Assembly (NCBI GenBank): GCA_900073065.1 | Contig: FJOG01000008.1 | Coordinates: 101,631-165,630, forward strand | Reading direction: 5' to 3' | DNA length: 64,000 nt | Origin: Phialocephala subalpina | Taxonomy: Eukaryota > Ascomycota > Leotiomycetes > Helotiales > Mollisiaceae | Part shown: piece after piece, positions 1-11,172 of the stretch | Numbering within the stretch: position 1 is the first letter of the stretch | Layout of the letters: each line of letters begins with the position of its first letter | Translations under genes and position numbers: made by a program | Notes under the pieces: generated by a model | Told to the model about the DNA's origin: nothing | Seen by the model: the letters and a program-made list of their open reading frames with translations, nothing else | Database searches by the model: none

Positions 1-450
1 AAAAATGTAATTTAAGAATTTATAATTTAAAAAATAATCTTATTAAAATAATTATTTCTAATAGAATTTACGAAATAAAATTTTTATATAATTTAATATA
101 TAATATAATATAATTAATTAATTTCTTTAAAATAAATTTTATTAAATTATATTTCTTTTTAATTTATTATTGAATTATTTTCTTTATATTAATTAATATT
201 ATTATAATTTCAAATTCTTATAAAAATAAAATTTAAAAAATATATTTAAAAAAGTTTTATAATTACGATTTATAATATATATATTAATTAATTAATAATA
301 TAATAATATAATAATAATTTAATTTAAAATTTAAAATATAAATATATTTAATTAATTTATAATTAATTTATAATTAATTTATAATTAATTTATAAATATT
401 AAAATATTTATATAAAATATAATATTATTGTATTATTATATTATTATCCC
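1..450. repeat. AT-rich block with 11-bp tandem repeat
   Basis: Almost every base is A or T, and there is no coding potential in any frame. At 350-393 the 11-base unit AATTAATTTAT occurs four times in a row without a mismatch. Composition changes abruptly near 450 to ordinary genomic DNA. AT-rich blocks like this in ascomycetes are commonly old repeats mutated by repeat-induced point mutation, or centromeric or subtelomeric DNA. Which one applies cannot be decided here, and no telomere repeat (TTAGGG/CCCTAA array) is visible. Confidence 0.8.
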
Positions 451-1551
451 GTGGTTTCTTGTATTTGGCCTATTAATCAATTATTTCTTTATTATCCGAT
501 AGACCTTGAGAGATTGGCTTCGCTTGGTTGGACTTCTTCTTGCATAATATTAAGGGCTAACCCGTCGCGCTCGTTCAGTCCATCTGCTGCCGCGATGCAG
601 CTCCTAATTGCTCTGCAGACCTTCTAGCCGCTGGCTCTTAGTCAGCTGGGGGTTTTCGAGGTTTGGCGGGTAGTTTCTTGAATCGGCCGGTTGTAGGATC
701 TCTAACGCGTTTCGCAGAAGGTCGATTCTTTATTATTCCAGGCATCGCGATTGGGTATCCAAATATAGGAAAGGGAAGTATCAAAGGGTGGTAAAAATCG
801 AGAAGCCGCATCTCGCGTTGAGTGCGTGCGGGACCTTGCCCCTTGTGGCAAGGTCCTTATCGGCTTGAATTTATTCGGCTCCGGATCAGGTCCGGGTTCC
901 GAAGCCCCTTTTCAAGAGCCGAGCGGCTATGGCACTTGCCGGCCACCGTAAACAGTAAATGAAACTCCTTGGCTGCACTCTTCTCCAATCTCTACACCAT
1001 CTTCGCAACGTACAAACCGTCAAGAGCGACCGTCAATCCCTCCACAAAAATCTCAATCTCTCCCTGGGCTCAAAATTGTTTGCATTGCGCTCTTCTTGCT
1101 CTTGCTCAGCCATCGACGAGTGTCGAAGCACTCATGTTGACTCGTCGCAACGATCATGAAGACGCGCGTTGTCATGGGTCTGCAAATAGACTTGCACAAA
1201 AACGCATTTCAGAATCTGATAAGATCCACAGCAACTGGGGTCCGGTTCACATTGAAGTCCTTGCGCATGTTCGATAAGAATGGTTTGTTGAAGTTTTGCA
1301 TCCCCACACGCGTCAGCCTCACTGCACAATCATGGGAATGACGGCAGCCCCTCAAAGTGTCGTATGTGCACTGCGTTGACTGTTGCCCTGTGTTTTAAAG
1401 TATCGCGAGATATGGTTTCATCAACTGTTTATGTTGTCTATCGCACCTTTTTTTTCAGCTCTCACCCTTCTGCCCCTGGATTATCGAAAAGTGCTGGGAC
1501 ATTCATAACTGGGCCACTTCACGTCTCAGATCTCACGAACGTCACTCTCCA
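451..1551. other. Non-coding stretch, possibly an old mobile-element edge
   Basis: No convincing gene. The first 400 bases border the AT-rich block. On the minus strand about 560-760 there are short open peptides rich in Lys, Arg and Pro, interrupted by stops, which could be a remnant of an element ORF, but no family is recognisable. The last 200 bases are upstream of the arylsulfotransferase-like gene and contain a pyrimidine-rich run at about 1447-1480. Confidence 0.4.
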
Positions 1552-3292
1552 ATGAAGACATCGGCACTCCTATTCCCCGCGCTAGTCACTGCGGTCCAAG
1601 ATGTCTTCCCTCACATCAAGTCTGAAGCGTTCGATAACGGCGATTTTGGAGCGTATCCGAACAGGACCTACATCACTGAACCGACGTCGATCTCGCCACG
1701 CCTCAACATCCTACAGTCGGATTTGAGATGCGACGATGGACTTTACACCATGATATCGCTTCGAGGAGACAAAGTGGAATTGAAGGGTCAAAGTCCCATG
1801 GTATTTGATGGGAAAGGAGATTTGATTTGGATGAATGCCACCTATGGAGAGACGTTTGGCTTGGGTGTACAGAAGTATAAGGGTCAGGATTATTTGACGT
1901 TCTGGCAAGGTGATGACTCAGTTGGTGGGCATGGAGAAGGTTACTATTATCTGGTAGGTTCAGGCTCCTCATTTATACCCCGCACTTCTAATGGAGAAAC
2001 AGCTCGACTCATCCTATCGAGAGGCATACAAGCTTTCCGCCGGAAACGGCATGCCAGGGGACCTGCATGAATTCCACATCAGCACAGACGGCACAGCACT
2101 TCTGACTCAGTACCTACTCGAGGAAGCCGAGTTTGGAGGAGTCGGCCCTCGAAGCCGAAAAGGTTACATCTGGGACTCCGTAATCCAAGAAGTCGATTTA
2201 GAGACCAACAAAGTACTCTTCGAATGGCACGCCTCCGAACACTTCAAAATCGACGAATCGGACTTCCCATCCGGCTCCACAGGACGAAACAAGAAGTCCG
2301 GTTACGACTTCTTCCACATCAACAGTATCGACAAAGATCATCTTGGCAACTATCTCATCTCTTCACGATACTATCAATCCATCACTTACATCAACTGCTC
2401 GAGCGGAGATATCCTCTGGACTCTGGGAGGAAGACACAACTCATTCAAAGACCTCTCCGACGGCAACGCCACGAAATTCGGCTGGCAACACGACGCTCGC
2501 TGGACCTCAGACCACTCCGGCATAACACTGTTCGACAACGGTGCTCGGTACGGTCTCAAACCACACGTCGATCATTCTCGCGGCTTGCACATCGCACTAG
2601 ATCTCGACGCCATGACAGCTGAACTCAAGCACTCCTACATAAATCCGAAAGGCGTTATTAGTGCAAGTCAAGGATCTCTGCAGATACTGCCAAGTGGGAA
2701 TGTGTTGATGGGGTTCGGATATAATGCTGCGTGGACAGAGTTTACCGCTGAGGGGGTGCCGCTTTGTGATGTCCATGTTGGGAGTCAGAAGACGTTCAAT
2801 ACGGGGGCAGTGCAGACTTATAAGGTGTTGAAACATGCTTGGACTGGTCTTCCGACAACGAAACCGAAGATACAATTCCTCGATGGGGATATATACATGA
2901 GTTGGAACGGAGCGACTGAGGTCGCGAACTGGGCTATCCAAAGCTCGAATGACGGAGGCGTGGAAGTTCACAGTCTGATTGATGTTGAGCTGGTACCTAA
3001 GACAGGATTCGAGACGAAAGCTAGTCTCCATTGTCGCCGGTGGAAGTATGTGAGAGCGGTGGCTGTTGATGCAAAGGGGCAGCAGTTGGGAGCCTCGGAG
3101 ATGGTGGAGACCAATTGTGAGACTTCAGAGGAGCAGGCACTATTACAACTCCGACTAGATCGCGAGCAGCGCATCAGGTGGATGCTGCAAGTCATCATTT
3201 TTGTTGGTTGCGGAGTCGGGATTTGCTCGTTGTGGAGGTGGAGGATACGGAGGAGGACGTACTCAGCGATACAGCAGAAGCTGTGGGCTTGA
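1552..3292 (+). CDS. Arylsulfotransferase-like (ASST) membrane-anchored protein
   Basis: Two exons (1552-1953 and 2003-3292) joined across a 49-nt GT-AG intron give 563 residues. The splice keeps the frame and produces the junction YYYL|LDSSYREAYKL. The N-terminus (MKTSALLFPALVTA) looks like a signal peptide. The body matches the fungal Arylsulfotran_2 family: a beta-propeller-type sequence with the conserved stretches MPGDLHEFHIS, GYIWDSVIQEVD, FFHINSIDKD, GDILWTLGGRHN and FGWQHDARW. One hydrophobic helix near residues 527-545 (VIIFVGCGVGICSLW), followed by Arg-rich residues, predicts a C-terminal membrane anchor with a short cytoplasmic tail. Bacterial ASST enzymes transfer sulfate between phenols; activity of the fungal branch is largely untested, so substrate and role are unknown. 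The stop is TGA. The next coding region, on the minus strand, is convergent. Confidence 0.85.
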
Positions 3293-3571
3293 CAAATCTT
3301 TTCATTATATATTCAATATTTGCAGTTCTTATAGCGAGGCGTTGTTATTTACATTTGAATTTGCAAAGTTCTATAAGAAGGAAGTGAACACCGGTTCTCT
3401 GTCCCAGTCTAAAACTACAAGTGGACGCCAATTGTACATCAAGGCTGTCCGCAAGCGCGCTCCTCAACCAACTCATGCTCGTTATACATCTCAGCGTTTT
3501 GTGTTCGTTTTCGTTCCCCACACTCTTGTTCGTCCAGCTCTATTCTTCGCCAGCTTTCAATCGTGCGACGG

Positions 3572-3952
3572 TCACCTTCCAAAACATCCACACCAACACC
3601 CACACCCCACACCCCTCCTCCGCGTCTCCTTCCTCCCATCCGATCCACTCCCAGGCGGCCACTCCCCATACTCATCATCAACCACCAACTGATCAGGAGT
3701 CATCGTCCCCTCCGTCCTCCTCGACTCACCCAACGTCTCCCCACTCATCGAATACATACTCTGCCACAAGTCCTTCTCTCCCAACCCATTCCCATTACCC
3801 CTTCCCATCTTCTCCTTCATCGGTCGAATTGTCCCCTTAGATCCGTATCGGTCACCACTATCCTTCATATCCCCAATCATCTTCTTCACTTCTTGTATCC
3901 CTGGTGTTGATATTGTCGATTTCTTGGCCGAGTAAGGAGCTTGGCACTGAGA
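3572..3952 (-). pseudogene. Open extension downstream of an in-frame TAG
   Basis: Immediately after the TAG at 3953-3955 the same minus-strand frame stays open for 126 codons and looks like protein: it begins SQCQAPYSAKKSTISTPG and continues with Lys/Gly-rich and acidic segments, ending in a Gly/Cys tail (GCGCWCGCFGR). Either the TAG is a nonsense mutation that cut off a longer ancestral protein, or an unrecognised intron joins the two parts. The TAG lies inside CTTAG, which could act as a 3' splice site, but I found no good donor upstream. Function unknown. Confidence 0.4.
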
Positions 3953-4809
3953 CTAAGCTGAGTCTCGGGAGCCGAGGATTTTTTGGATTTTCATGTCCAT
4001 GGATCTGTTTTTCTCCTCTGTGATATCGGATGATGAATGTAGACTTGGAAAAGAGAATGTGGTGGGGTTGTTGTCCGGGATGCAGGTCATGGGCCCTGAT
4101 GGGCGGATAGCGGGTCCTGGCCCTGCGAGGAGAGATGCGCGAGCGCTTGTTCTTGTCCCTGTTTTTGGAGATCCCGATACATTGATGACTGAAACTTGAG
4201 CTTCCCTCATACTTCCTATGGAGATGGACTCCGGAGAGCCTGTGATGGATTCGTTCAGAGGCGAGCTTGTCATTGTTGGAGAGTTGCGAGCGAGAGCTTG
4301 GCCGGGCCGTACATGAACAATTCCAGGTCGAGTGATGAGACTCATACTGTGTTTCGTGATGTTTGAGTTGCGGAACTGAGGGAATGAAGGTTGACGGACG
4401 GCTGTGGCTGTCCCTAGCCTTGTTGATAGCTGTCTCTGCAGTTCACCTTCTTCTTGACCTGGTGGTAGAAGCGAATCTGTTGGTTCTTGAGAAATAAAAG
4501 AAGAGGGGTATGGCGATGTACTTCGTGAAGTAGGTGTGCGTGAGCGAGAAGAGATAGTAGAAGGAGCTGGGTGGAGGGAGAAATTTTCGGATATTGATGA
4601 GGAGGTTTGTTCTGGTGAAAAGGGCGAAGGACTGAGTTGTGGCGAGGAGTAGAATTCTGGTCGAATTCGGTCTCTTCCTTGTTCGAGGTCGCGGGATTGT
4701 GACCGAGATTGGATAGGTGGTGCTACGATCTGCTTTTCTTTTCGTTAGTTTCCGTCGCAGTTAGATGGGCGTGAGGAGGGGGACGTACAGCTTGCATTTC
4801 GTTCTCCAT
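3953..4809 (-). CDS. Ser/Pro-rich protein of unknown function
   Basis: The start is the ATG at 4809. A 21-nt first exon (MENEMQA) is followed by a 59-nt intron at 4730-4788 with GTACGT donor, CTAAC branch site and CAG acceptor. Exon 2 (4729-3953) then reads 258 codons to a TAG, giving 265 residues. The product is low-complexity: Arg/Ser/Pro-rich, with patches such as SRSQSRDLEQGRDR, SPQLSPSPFSPEQ and SRSRTPTSRSTSP. No domain, signal peptide or membrane segment is visible. The frame remains open for another 126 codons beyond the TAG. SR- and SP-rich character suggests a phosphorylated, disordered nuclear or cytoplasmic protein, but this is inference. It lies tail-to-tail with the arylsulfotransferase-like gene and downstream of the Git3-like receptor on the same strand. 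Confidence 0.55.
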
Positions 4810-5383
4810 TTTCACAGCTTGGGTTATTCGATTTCAGAGTATGGTATGGGAGGAGTATCGATACGGCGGACGAGAAAGCGGAGAAGGAGAAGAAAGCTTG
4901 CGGTGAAGGCACAGCGAGGAAGCCATCGAGATCTCGACGCAAAGAAGTATATTTCATTTTTTCTATCGTCTCAAATTCCCATGTCTCATGTCTCATCATC
5001 GCGTTCTTCGTGACTTCCCTACATACCTCACGCGCTTGCAGATCCAGATTCGGCATGAGGAGGATGTGGATGGGCTGTTTTACAGACCTAGGCTGTGAGA
5101 ACTGTCACGAGCGGGGAGCTTTCTTTTGATGGGTGATGGCGACGTCTGAAATGGTTCAGTTGTGTGCGCGGAGACATGAGATGCACTCTCAAAGGGGGAA
5201 TATTTGGTGATGGTGGAGATGAGATTGAAAAAGCAAGCGCGCGGGTTGAAGATAGTGGCTTCACTTCTCGTCCGCATCCTATCCGAGTGACTAACGAATG
5301 TTTTCACATAAAGGCTTCCTCTAATTCTCTTCGCGAAAGAATATCCCTATGTTTATTGAGAGGTTTCAAGATGTCTGGGAAGA
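4810..5383. other. Intergenic region between receptor 3' end and Ser/Pro-rich gene
   Basis: No gene supported. A minus-strand frame over 4745-5056 is open but overlaps the first exon and intron of the Ser/Pro-rich gene in another frame, and it has no recognisable content. The region probably holds the 3' UTR of the receptor and the promoter and 5' UTR of the Ser/Pro-rich gene. Confidence 0.4.
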
Positions 5384-7071
5384 TCATTGATAAATCGGTT
5401 GAGGTTTGGAGATAGACGGTCGTTGGTTGTGGCGGTTGTTTTGCTCGGCTTTTTGCGCTCTCTTCCGCAGCTCATGCATTTCCTTGCGACGACGGAGCTT
5501 ATTCTTCTTGCTTCGGTAGTAGAGTTGAGCGAGTCCCCAGATGCGTTCATTGTATCCGTAGACCACTAAATGTTTTGTCAGCCTGCTTTATTCTTGACGT
5601 TCCAACCCCGAGTTGACTGTGGAATTGCGACTTGACGCTTGCGTATTCAAGTTTTGACCCATACTACACGAAAGGCTCTCAATTCAATGTCGAAAAACTT
5701 ACAAGCATTGGCCAATCCAACGAACTGGGTACTAGCCTGCGCAATTGCCAAGATTCTCGAGTGGCCTCCACTGAGTTCGACGAATCGATTCATGATTCCC
5801 GGTATCCAGAGTAGTACATATCCAATCGGGTACGCATTGAACAGTAGCAGCTTTTGGATATAGACCTCTTTTGACTTGAGAATAGTAGGTGAAGGACTGG
5901 TAGTTGCAGCGATTGTAGTTATTTGTCGCTGAGGAGGTCGACGGATCAAAGCGAGAGGATCTCGGCTGAGGAGGGGTGACGTCTGGGCTTTGATGGCCGC
6001 ATCGCCGGTTGGGGATGAGGCATTTGGATGAAAGGTTTGCTTGATTACTTTAAATGGAGATGGCGGCGGACTGTCGAGGTCTGCTTCGGTATCGGCATGT
6101 TGTTTTGTAATCTCGGCGGGGTCGGGAAAGTTGTAGTATGACTCTTCGTGCTCCGGTTCATCAAGATCCCAGTCGAACTCGGTATACTCTTCATACACTT
6201 CAAAGCCATTCTGGATGTATATATTGTCCTGGCTTAAATCTGAAGTTGATTCTGACCAATGTTGAGTCCTTGTGAGGATGTGGTCACCATAGCCGTTGAG
6301 AGCCGAAACCTCTCGTAGAGATGAGAAGTGACGATGGATATAGATGAAAAGGTAGGCGTAAAGGGCCATTGTTGTGAGGATGATGCTTAATCGCCATCCA
6401 TGGCCCAATGCATAGCGAAGGTATAATGGGGTTGGGCTAATCCAGCACCAGTTGCCGCTGACGGGGGTGTAGGCGTTCAGTACGAGAGCAACAGTGCCTG
6501 ATAGAAGTCAGAATAAGAGAACTGAGTATCAAGGACCGGTATCTCAAAATACTCACTGGTCGTCAAGGGTACTATCCAGATACCACAAGAAATTAGAATC
6601 TTAGTCTTGCGCTGCGTTTCAGGTTGGTAATTCCATCTTTTCAGTGTGACGACCGTCGCAATCGTGATGAAGAGAATGGAAAAGTCAGTCGCCTAATATT
6701 CATTAGTATTACCTTGTGCTAAAAGATTATGTAAAAACTGACTTGAACTGTCAACTGTCCTAGCCATCCATTGAATGTACATGCTGCCCCAGGAGGGATC
6801 GATCTGTGTATCAGAGCATAGATTCCAGACACGGTATTGTTTGTAGCGTTGACGAAATCTGGAGGATCAAGTCAGCAACCTCGGACAGGCACTTAAATAT
6901 CAACTCACCGGCAGCAGCGAGATTCAAGATCAACGTATGTCTGAAGTGTCGTTGGGGTGGCAGAATCAAATAGCATAGGAAAATGAAACCAGCAGCAAAC
7001 ATGGACAAGACGCTGCCCACCAAGGTGGGAACAGCGACCACAAGATCGAGCATCTTGATATCGAAAGCCAA
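5384..7071 (-). CDS. Git3/GPR1-like G protein-coupled receptor
   Basis: Five exons: 7071-6909, 6858-6743, 6692-6557, 6497-5703 and 5565-5384. The introns are 50, 50, 59 and 137 nt, all GT-AG, and every junction keeps frame. The product is 463 residues. Exons 1-4 encode five membrane helices, including LNLAAADFVNATNNTVSG (TM2), a disulfide-type Cys near CTFNGWLGQ, and the TM3 and TM4 stretches SILFITIATVVTL and ILISCGIWIVPL. A long third cytoplasmic loop (about residues 195-345) is acidic and Ser/Pro-rich. TM6-TM7 follow (LLLFNAYPIGYVLLWIPGI), ending in ANALVYGYNERIW, the usual Git3/GPR_Gpa2 C-terminal signature. The tail is basic and probably coiled (RSKKNKLRRRKEMHELRKR). Relatives sense glucose, amino acids or other nutrients through a G-alpha and cAMP; the ligand here is unknown. 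The stop is TGA. Confidence 0.85.
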
Positions 7072-9161
7072 AATTCTTTAATTCTGGAGGTCTAAAAGAG
7101 AAAAGCAAGCTTCGATAAACTGTTGTGGGGATGCTCCAGTGGGGTGCATCATCACATATTTATGTATGTGCGAGTGACACCAACCTTTCCCACTAACTTT
7201 CTCGGTCGAATGCTGCGACCTTGAACCATAAATCCAACATGTAGTTCCATTGAAAGTCAAATTGTCGCAAGATATCCAGTCCTATTCAATTCCGCTGGGA
7301 CCAAAGGGGTTATTGGTGAGGCATTAGCGTTTAGAATTAAGGTTGACGAACAGACCGAACTTACACAGACCGATGGTTTGAGAGCTGCAGGGTCGTACAT
7401 CCTGGGGAACGAGCACAGACAGTGGAACCAATGAAGAATGGCGTCAAGGTTGAACGATGGGAAAATGAAACATCGGGAGTTCGTTGATGAAGAAGTGTTT
7501 CAAAGGGTGCACAAATGTTTCCGAGGAAAGAGACGAACCCCGCAGAGACGAACACCTTCAAAAATACTCCAGCTGATTATGAAGGTCAAACCTTCCCCTC
7601 GGATCAGAACTTGACTTTGCGTAGTGTTTAAATACATGCAATGCAATAAACGAACTTCCAGGGCTGCTTTTCGTTCCATAGTCATCGACAGGAGACCGCT
7701 TGAAACATAGAATGTCAAACTATTGCTTCTTATATCAGAACCACTTGACATAAGTAACAAGAAGGAAGTCGATCAAGCCAATCAAGCCAATACAATGAAT
7801 ACAAGACGTTCCGCTCGACCAATACTGTGCAGGAAAGCTTGCATACAACAATCAGCGCTGTAACTCACGTGACCCTGTCCATCCTCATGTCTTTTCAAAT
7901 AACTTGGATAATCGGATTAGTTCTAGACGCGTTCGGTCCGAAGCGCTAAGCTTATTTGTGCTGTAGATCTGTTGGTTTGTCGTTTTGAGTTTCTTGTGTA
8001 CCCTGTAGTGTGTTTGAGTTCAGCCTGAGGAAAAGTTTCCCTAACCGGCAGATGCTCTCTTTTCATCATCCTCGTTGGAATCTCCTCACCATCCGATATT
8101 GGTGAAGAGTAATGTTGAAGAAAGGGTTCAAGGTGACGATATGTTTCATGTGTCTGTATAGACTCTTTTGTGAGATAATGACGAACACCAATGCCATATG
8201 CTCGCTCGGAACCCATGCCGACCGAGCGAAAGCTCGAAGTTCGATCGTGGATTAGCAGCTCAAGACCTGCAGGGGTCCATCGTAATCGCTTCCTCAATAA
8301 ATATTAGTCTAAAGCTAATAGTATCCCAGAGAGTCAAGAAAGATGTTGATAGGTTGTTGATGAGAGGAAGAAGATGGGGATCCAGAGTGAACTTCCCCAC
8401 GGGAACTCGCTTATTTAATAGGTTAGCGCCTACGCCACATCAAGGGACGAGACCTCCTTGGAGGCCCGGCTGGCTGCTTGGTTCCCAAATAAGTTAGGGG
8501 AAGTTTTCAGCCTCAAACTTGGACCCAACTTGGACCTGGATAAATACAGCGGCGCCGCACTTACGTCGTCCGGATCAATTTTGACAAGTCCAGGACTAAA
8601 ATATTGCTACGACCCCTAGATTTTCTTCAGCAGCCAGCCCGGCCCCTCCTCGAGGCCTCGGAATCGGGCAGAGTTGCATCAATTGAGATGATAAGACTCT
8701 AGAAGTCCTTCCAAGTGGATCGCGGTCTGGGGAGAGTCCAATGGCAGAGTCTGCTCGAACGAACCCTTCCATTTCTTCAAGTCATTTTGTCCAAATATCG
8801 ATGGAGGTCTGCGAAGAGGCCGAGGCACGCGAATTTGGAAGATGTATTCTCAGCTGATGAGCGTGAACAGGCATAGCAAGCTGCATGCTTGAAAAGATGT
8901 ATATGTAGAATAGTTACGTATCAGTTGCGGAAGTGATCAGGGCAAAAGGATTGGTATTGATGTCAAATCTGCCCTTCTAGCTAAGTGGGAATGTCTCCCT
9001 AATAAAGTGCTCTCACTGACTCATCTCGATTAGGCAGAGATTCCTAGTAATCAATGAGTCACCGATAATGTGGCTTCATGCCTACATGTGCCGCTTCCCT
9101 CTAGGCATTTCCACCGATTCTGAATCCTCCAACTAACATTCCATGGCCTGTGGGAGTAAGC
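7072..9161. other. Long intergenic region
   Basis: About 2.1 kb without a supported gene. Open frames at 7500-7760 and 7923-8297 (minus) and 8198-8497 (plus) lack recognisable domains, splice context or sensible composition. The first part should contain the receptor promoter. G/C-rich phrases around 8400-8660 look like ordinary degenerate intergenic sequence. Confidence 0.5.
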
Positions 9162-9489
9162 TCACTGGTATCGGGTATAATAATTGCTACTTCTCTGTCA
9201 ATAACGCGCTTTCAGATCTACAAAACCACGGGTGGTGACTTACGATTTGCTCTTTAGACGGTGGCCAAGACTCGAGATCGACAAAATTGTAATAACGACC
9301 GGTCTTACGGTTGCGGATAATAAGTGCTACGTCTACTTCGCAGAACTCTGCAAGCTCGTGAGCCTCGTTAATCGGGTACACTTCCTTCTGTTCAACCTTT
9401 CGCTTCTTCCTTTGGAAGGGATGACGGCCACGATCAATTGGCGGGATTATTTTCGAAAATTGGAAGTAGAGTTGGTAATCTCTTTTCAA
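9162..9489 (-). CDS. Small MADS-box-like (SRF-type) protein or relic
   Basis: The minus-strand frame from 9489 contains RKKRKVEQKEVYPINEAHEL, then AEFCEVDVALIIRNRKTGRYY, then DLESWPPSKEQI. This follows the MADS-box pattern (basic stretch, K-x-A-x-ELxxLC-x-DVALII, then TGRY) as found in short fungal MADS proteins. A GTAAGT donor directly after SKEQI and a TTGACAG acceptor 49 nt on give an intron at 9195-9243. The second exon is only ten codons and ends in TGA at 9162, so the product is about 92 residues. The first part of the MADS helix (normally KRKxxLFKKAHEL) is poorly conserved, so an upstream exon may be missing from this model or the gene may be decaying. A canonical member would bind CArG-like DNA as a dimer. 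Confidence 0.45.
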
Positions 9490-11172
9490 TCATCGAATCC
9501 TTTTTTATTCTTCCTTTTTCTCTGGGAATATTTTATTTCCAGTATCTCATTCTCAAAATCAGGATCCTTTTTGACCTCTGTACCGGGATTCGTTGTTGAC
9601 TCCCATCCGGCCTATTGGAAGCCGGGTTTGGTTAGGTTTGGTAGCTCAGAGAAGCCGATGACCACCATAACTTCCCAGCATTACGGGACTTCATGATCGC
9701 CCAGGCATTGATTATCCCACTTCACCATGCTTTCGGCTTCTCGCAATAACTCCTTTCCAAGGCAGAACTTTGTTGCTTAATTGCACAACCTTACATCCAC
9801 CAGAGGGGCTCAAATGAGCTCCATAAGGCAATTAGGCCAGTTAATGAAATGTGTTTGAGCTAGAGATTTGCAGATTTGCCAGTATCCATACCATCACTAA
9901 GTCCAGGCTCCACAACGTTCTCGTGTTCGTCGTCTTCATCGACCCCGTCACTCTCGTGTGCAGCATCCATCAGGTTAGCTGACTCCACAGACCCCATCTC
10001 AGGTCGTCCAAAGGTATTCAAAAGTTCTCAGATGGCAATGGAATGGCTGATGTGTGGACTAGCCCATGTTTTATCTGTGCCATGGCGGGCAGCGATGGAG
10101 AGCAGCCAAGAAGCGGCGTGATCCTCAAACTGGGACGAAAGTCCATTTCTTTGAAGCGCGCTCACTGAATCTCACGTACCATCGATCTGCGATCACCGAG
10201 ATGTGGCGAGCCTTTTGAATCTTGTTTCTATTCAACAAGTAAATGGGGGTTGTTAGGCAGGTCGCACGTGCTGGTTGCGGAATGATTGTACCTCCTGGCT
10301 TCCCATTCCACATATACAAATCGTAGATTTATATATAAATCGAAAAGAAATTAATTACTTAAGTAAGATTAATTATCCAAACCAGAATGCTATCTAAGTT
10401 ATTTATTTTAAAAAAAACTCGAGTCAACGTTAATAAAGTAAAATTAATTATATATGTAGCAGCTCTACGAAATGGAGTCTCACGCAATGAAGACTCTTCG
10501 CAGAATGTGCTGTATTGTACGAGAATTCCAAGTTAAGGAAAACAAGAGAGTTCAAGGGAACTCCAGTCTTAAGTATATGAAGAGAGCGCGTAGGCAGCCG
10601 CGAAGTTCAAGTGAGTCGCGTAGGAAGACGCGAGGTCAGGTGACAGTCCGCCAGAACTGTCACGCTCTGTGGTCTCTGGCTGCTCTCCACTATAATCACA
10701 TCCCCATTCTCGTCCCCTGCGGCACCTGTTTCGTTTCCCGTGTTGACCTTTTTGGCGTCCTCTTATTGGGGGATACGCTCCAGCTTCCTCGTCCGCTCTA
10801 CGACAAGTAGGGTTTACTCGTGGCGAGCGGTATCCTAGTCCTGTCCCGATTATTGATCCCTCCCGGCTCTACTCGGGCTGGGGCATTGTTGTGTTCGGCT
10901 GCCCGTCGCGTTAGGACAAAATGAGATAGTTTGCGTGATTCGTAGGCCGACTTGACCTTGGCTAGCTCTGTTTTCCTAACTGGACATTTGTTGTGCCTGG
11001 CCTCGTGGGTCCTTGGCGGGATGCACACCTCCGGGGGACTCTTTGTCGGCTTTGGTAGGGCAATCATTCGAGCTGTATGGCTCTGCATAATAGCCCCATG
11101 CGGTTTATGCCGTGCACTAGGTTCCTATGTGGTCATATCTTTAACACTCAAGCACGGCAGCTATAACATTTC
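9490..11172. other. Intergenic region with AT-rich patch
   Basis: No gene supported. At about 10320-10460 the sequence turns AT-rich (TATATATAAAT, ATTAATTA and AAAAAAA runs), resembling a short mutated repeat. Plus-strand open frames at 9232-9696, 9876-10121 and 10472-10810 show no domain or consistent composition. The stretch 10790-11100 has a different, pyrimidine-rich texture and may be a piece of a repeat, but no terminal repeats or coding motifs are visible. Confidence 0.4.

Noticed and set aside
3421..3910. Plus-strand Pro/Ser/His-rich frames
   Set aside because: Antisense to the open minus-strand extension of the Ser/Pro-rich gene and low in complexity; no start context or domain.
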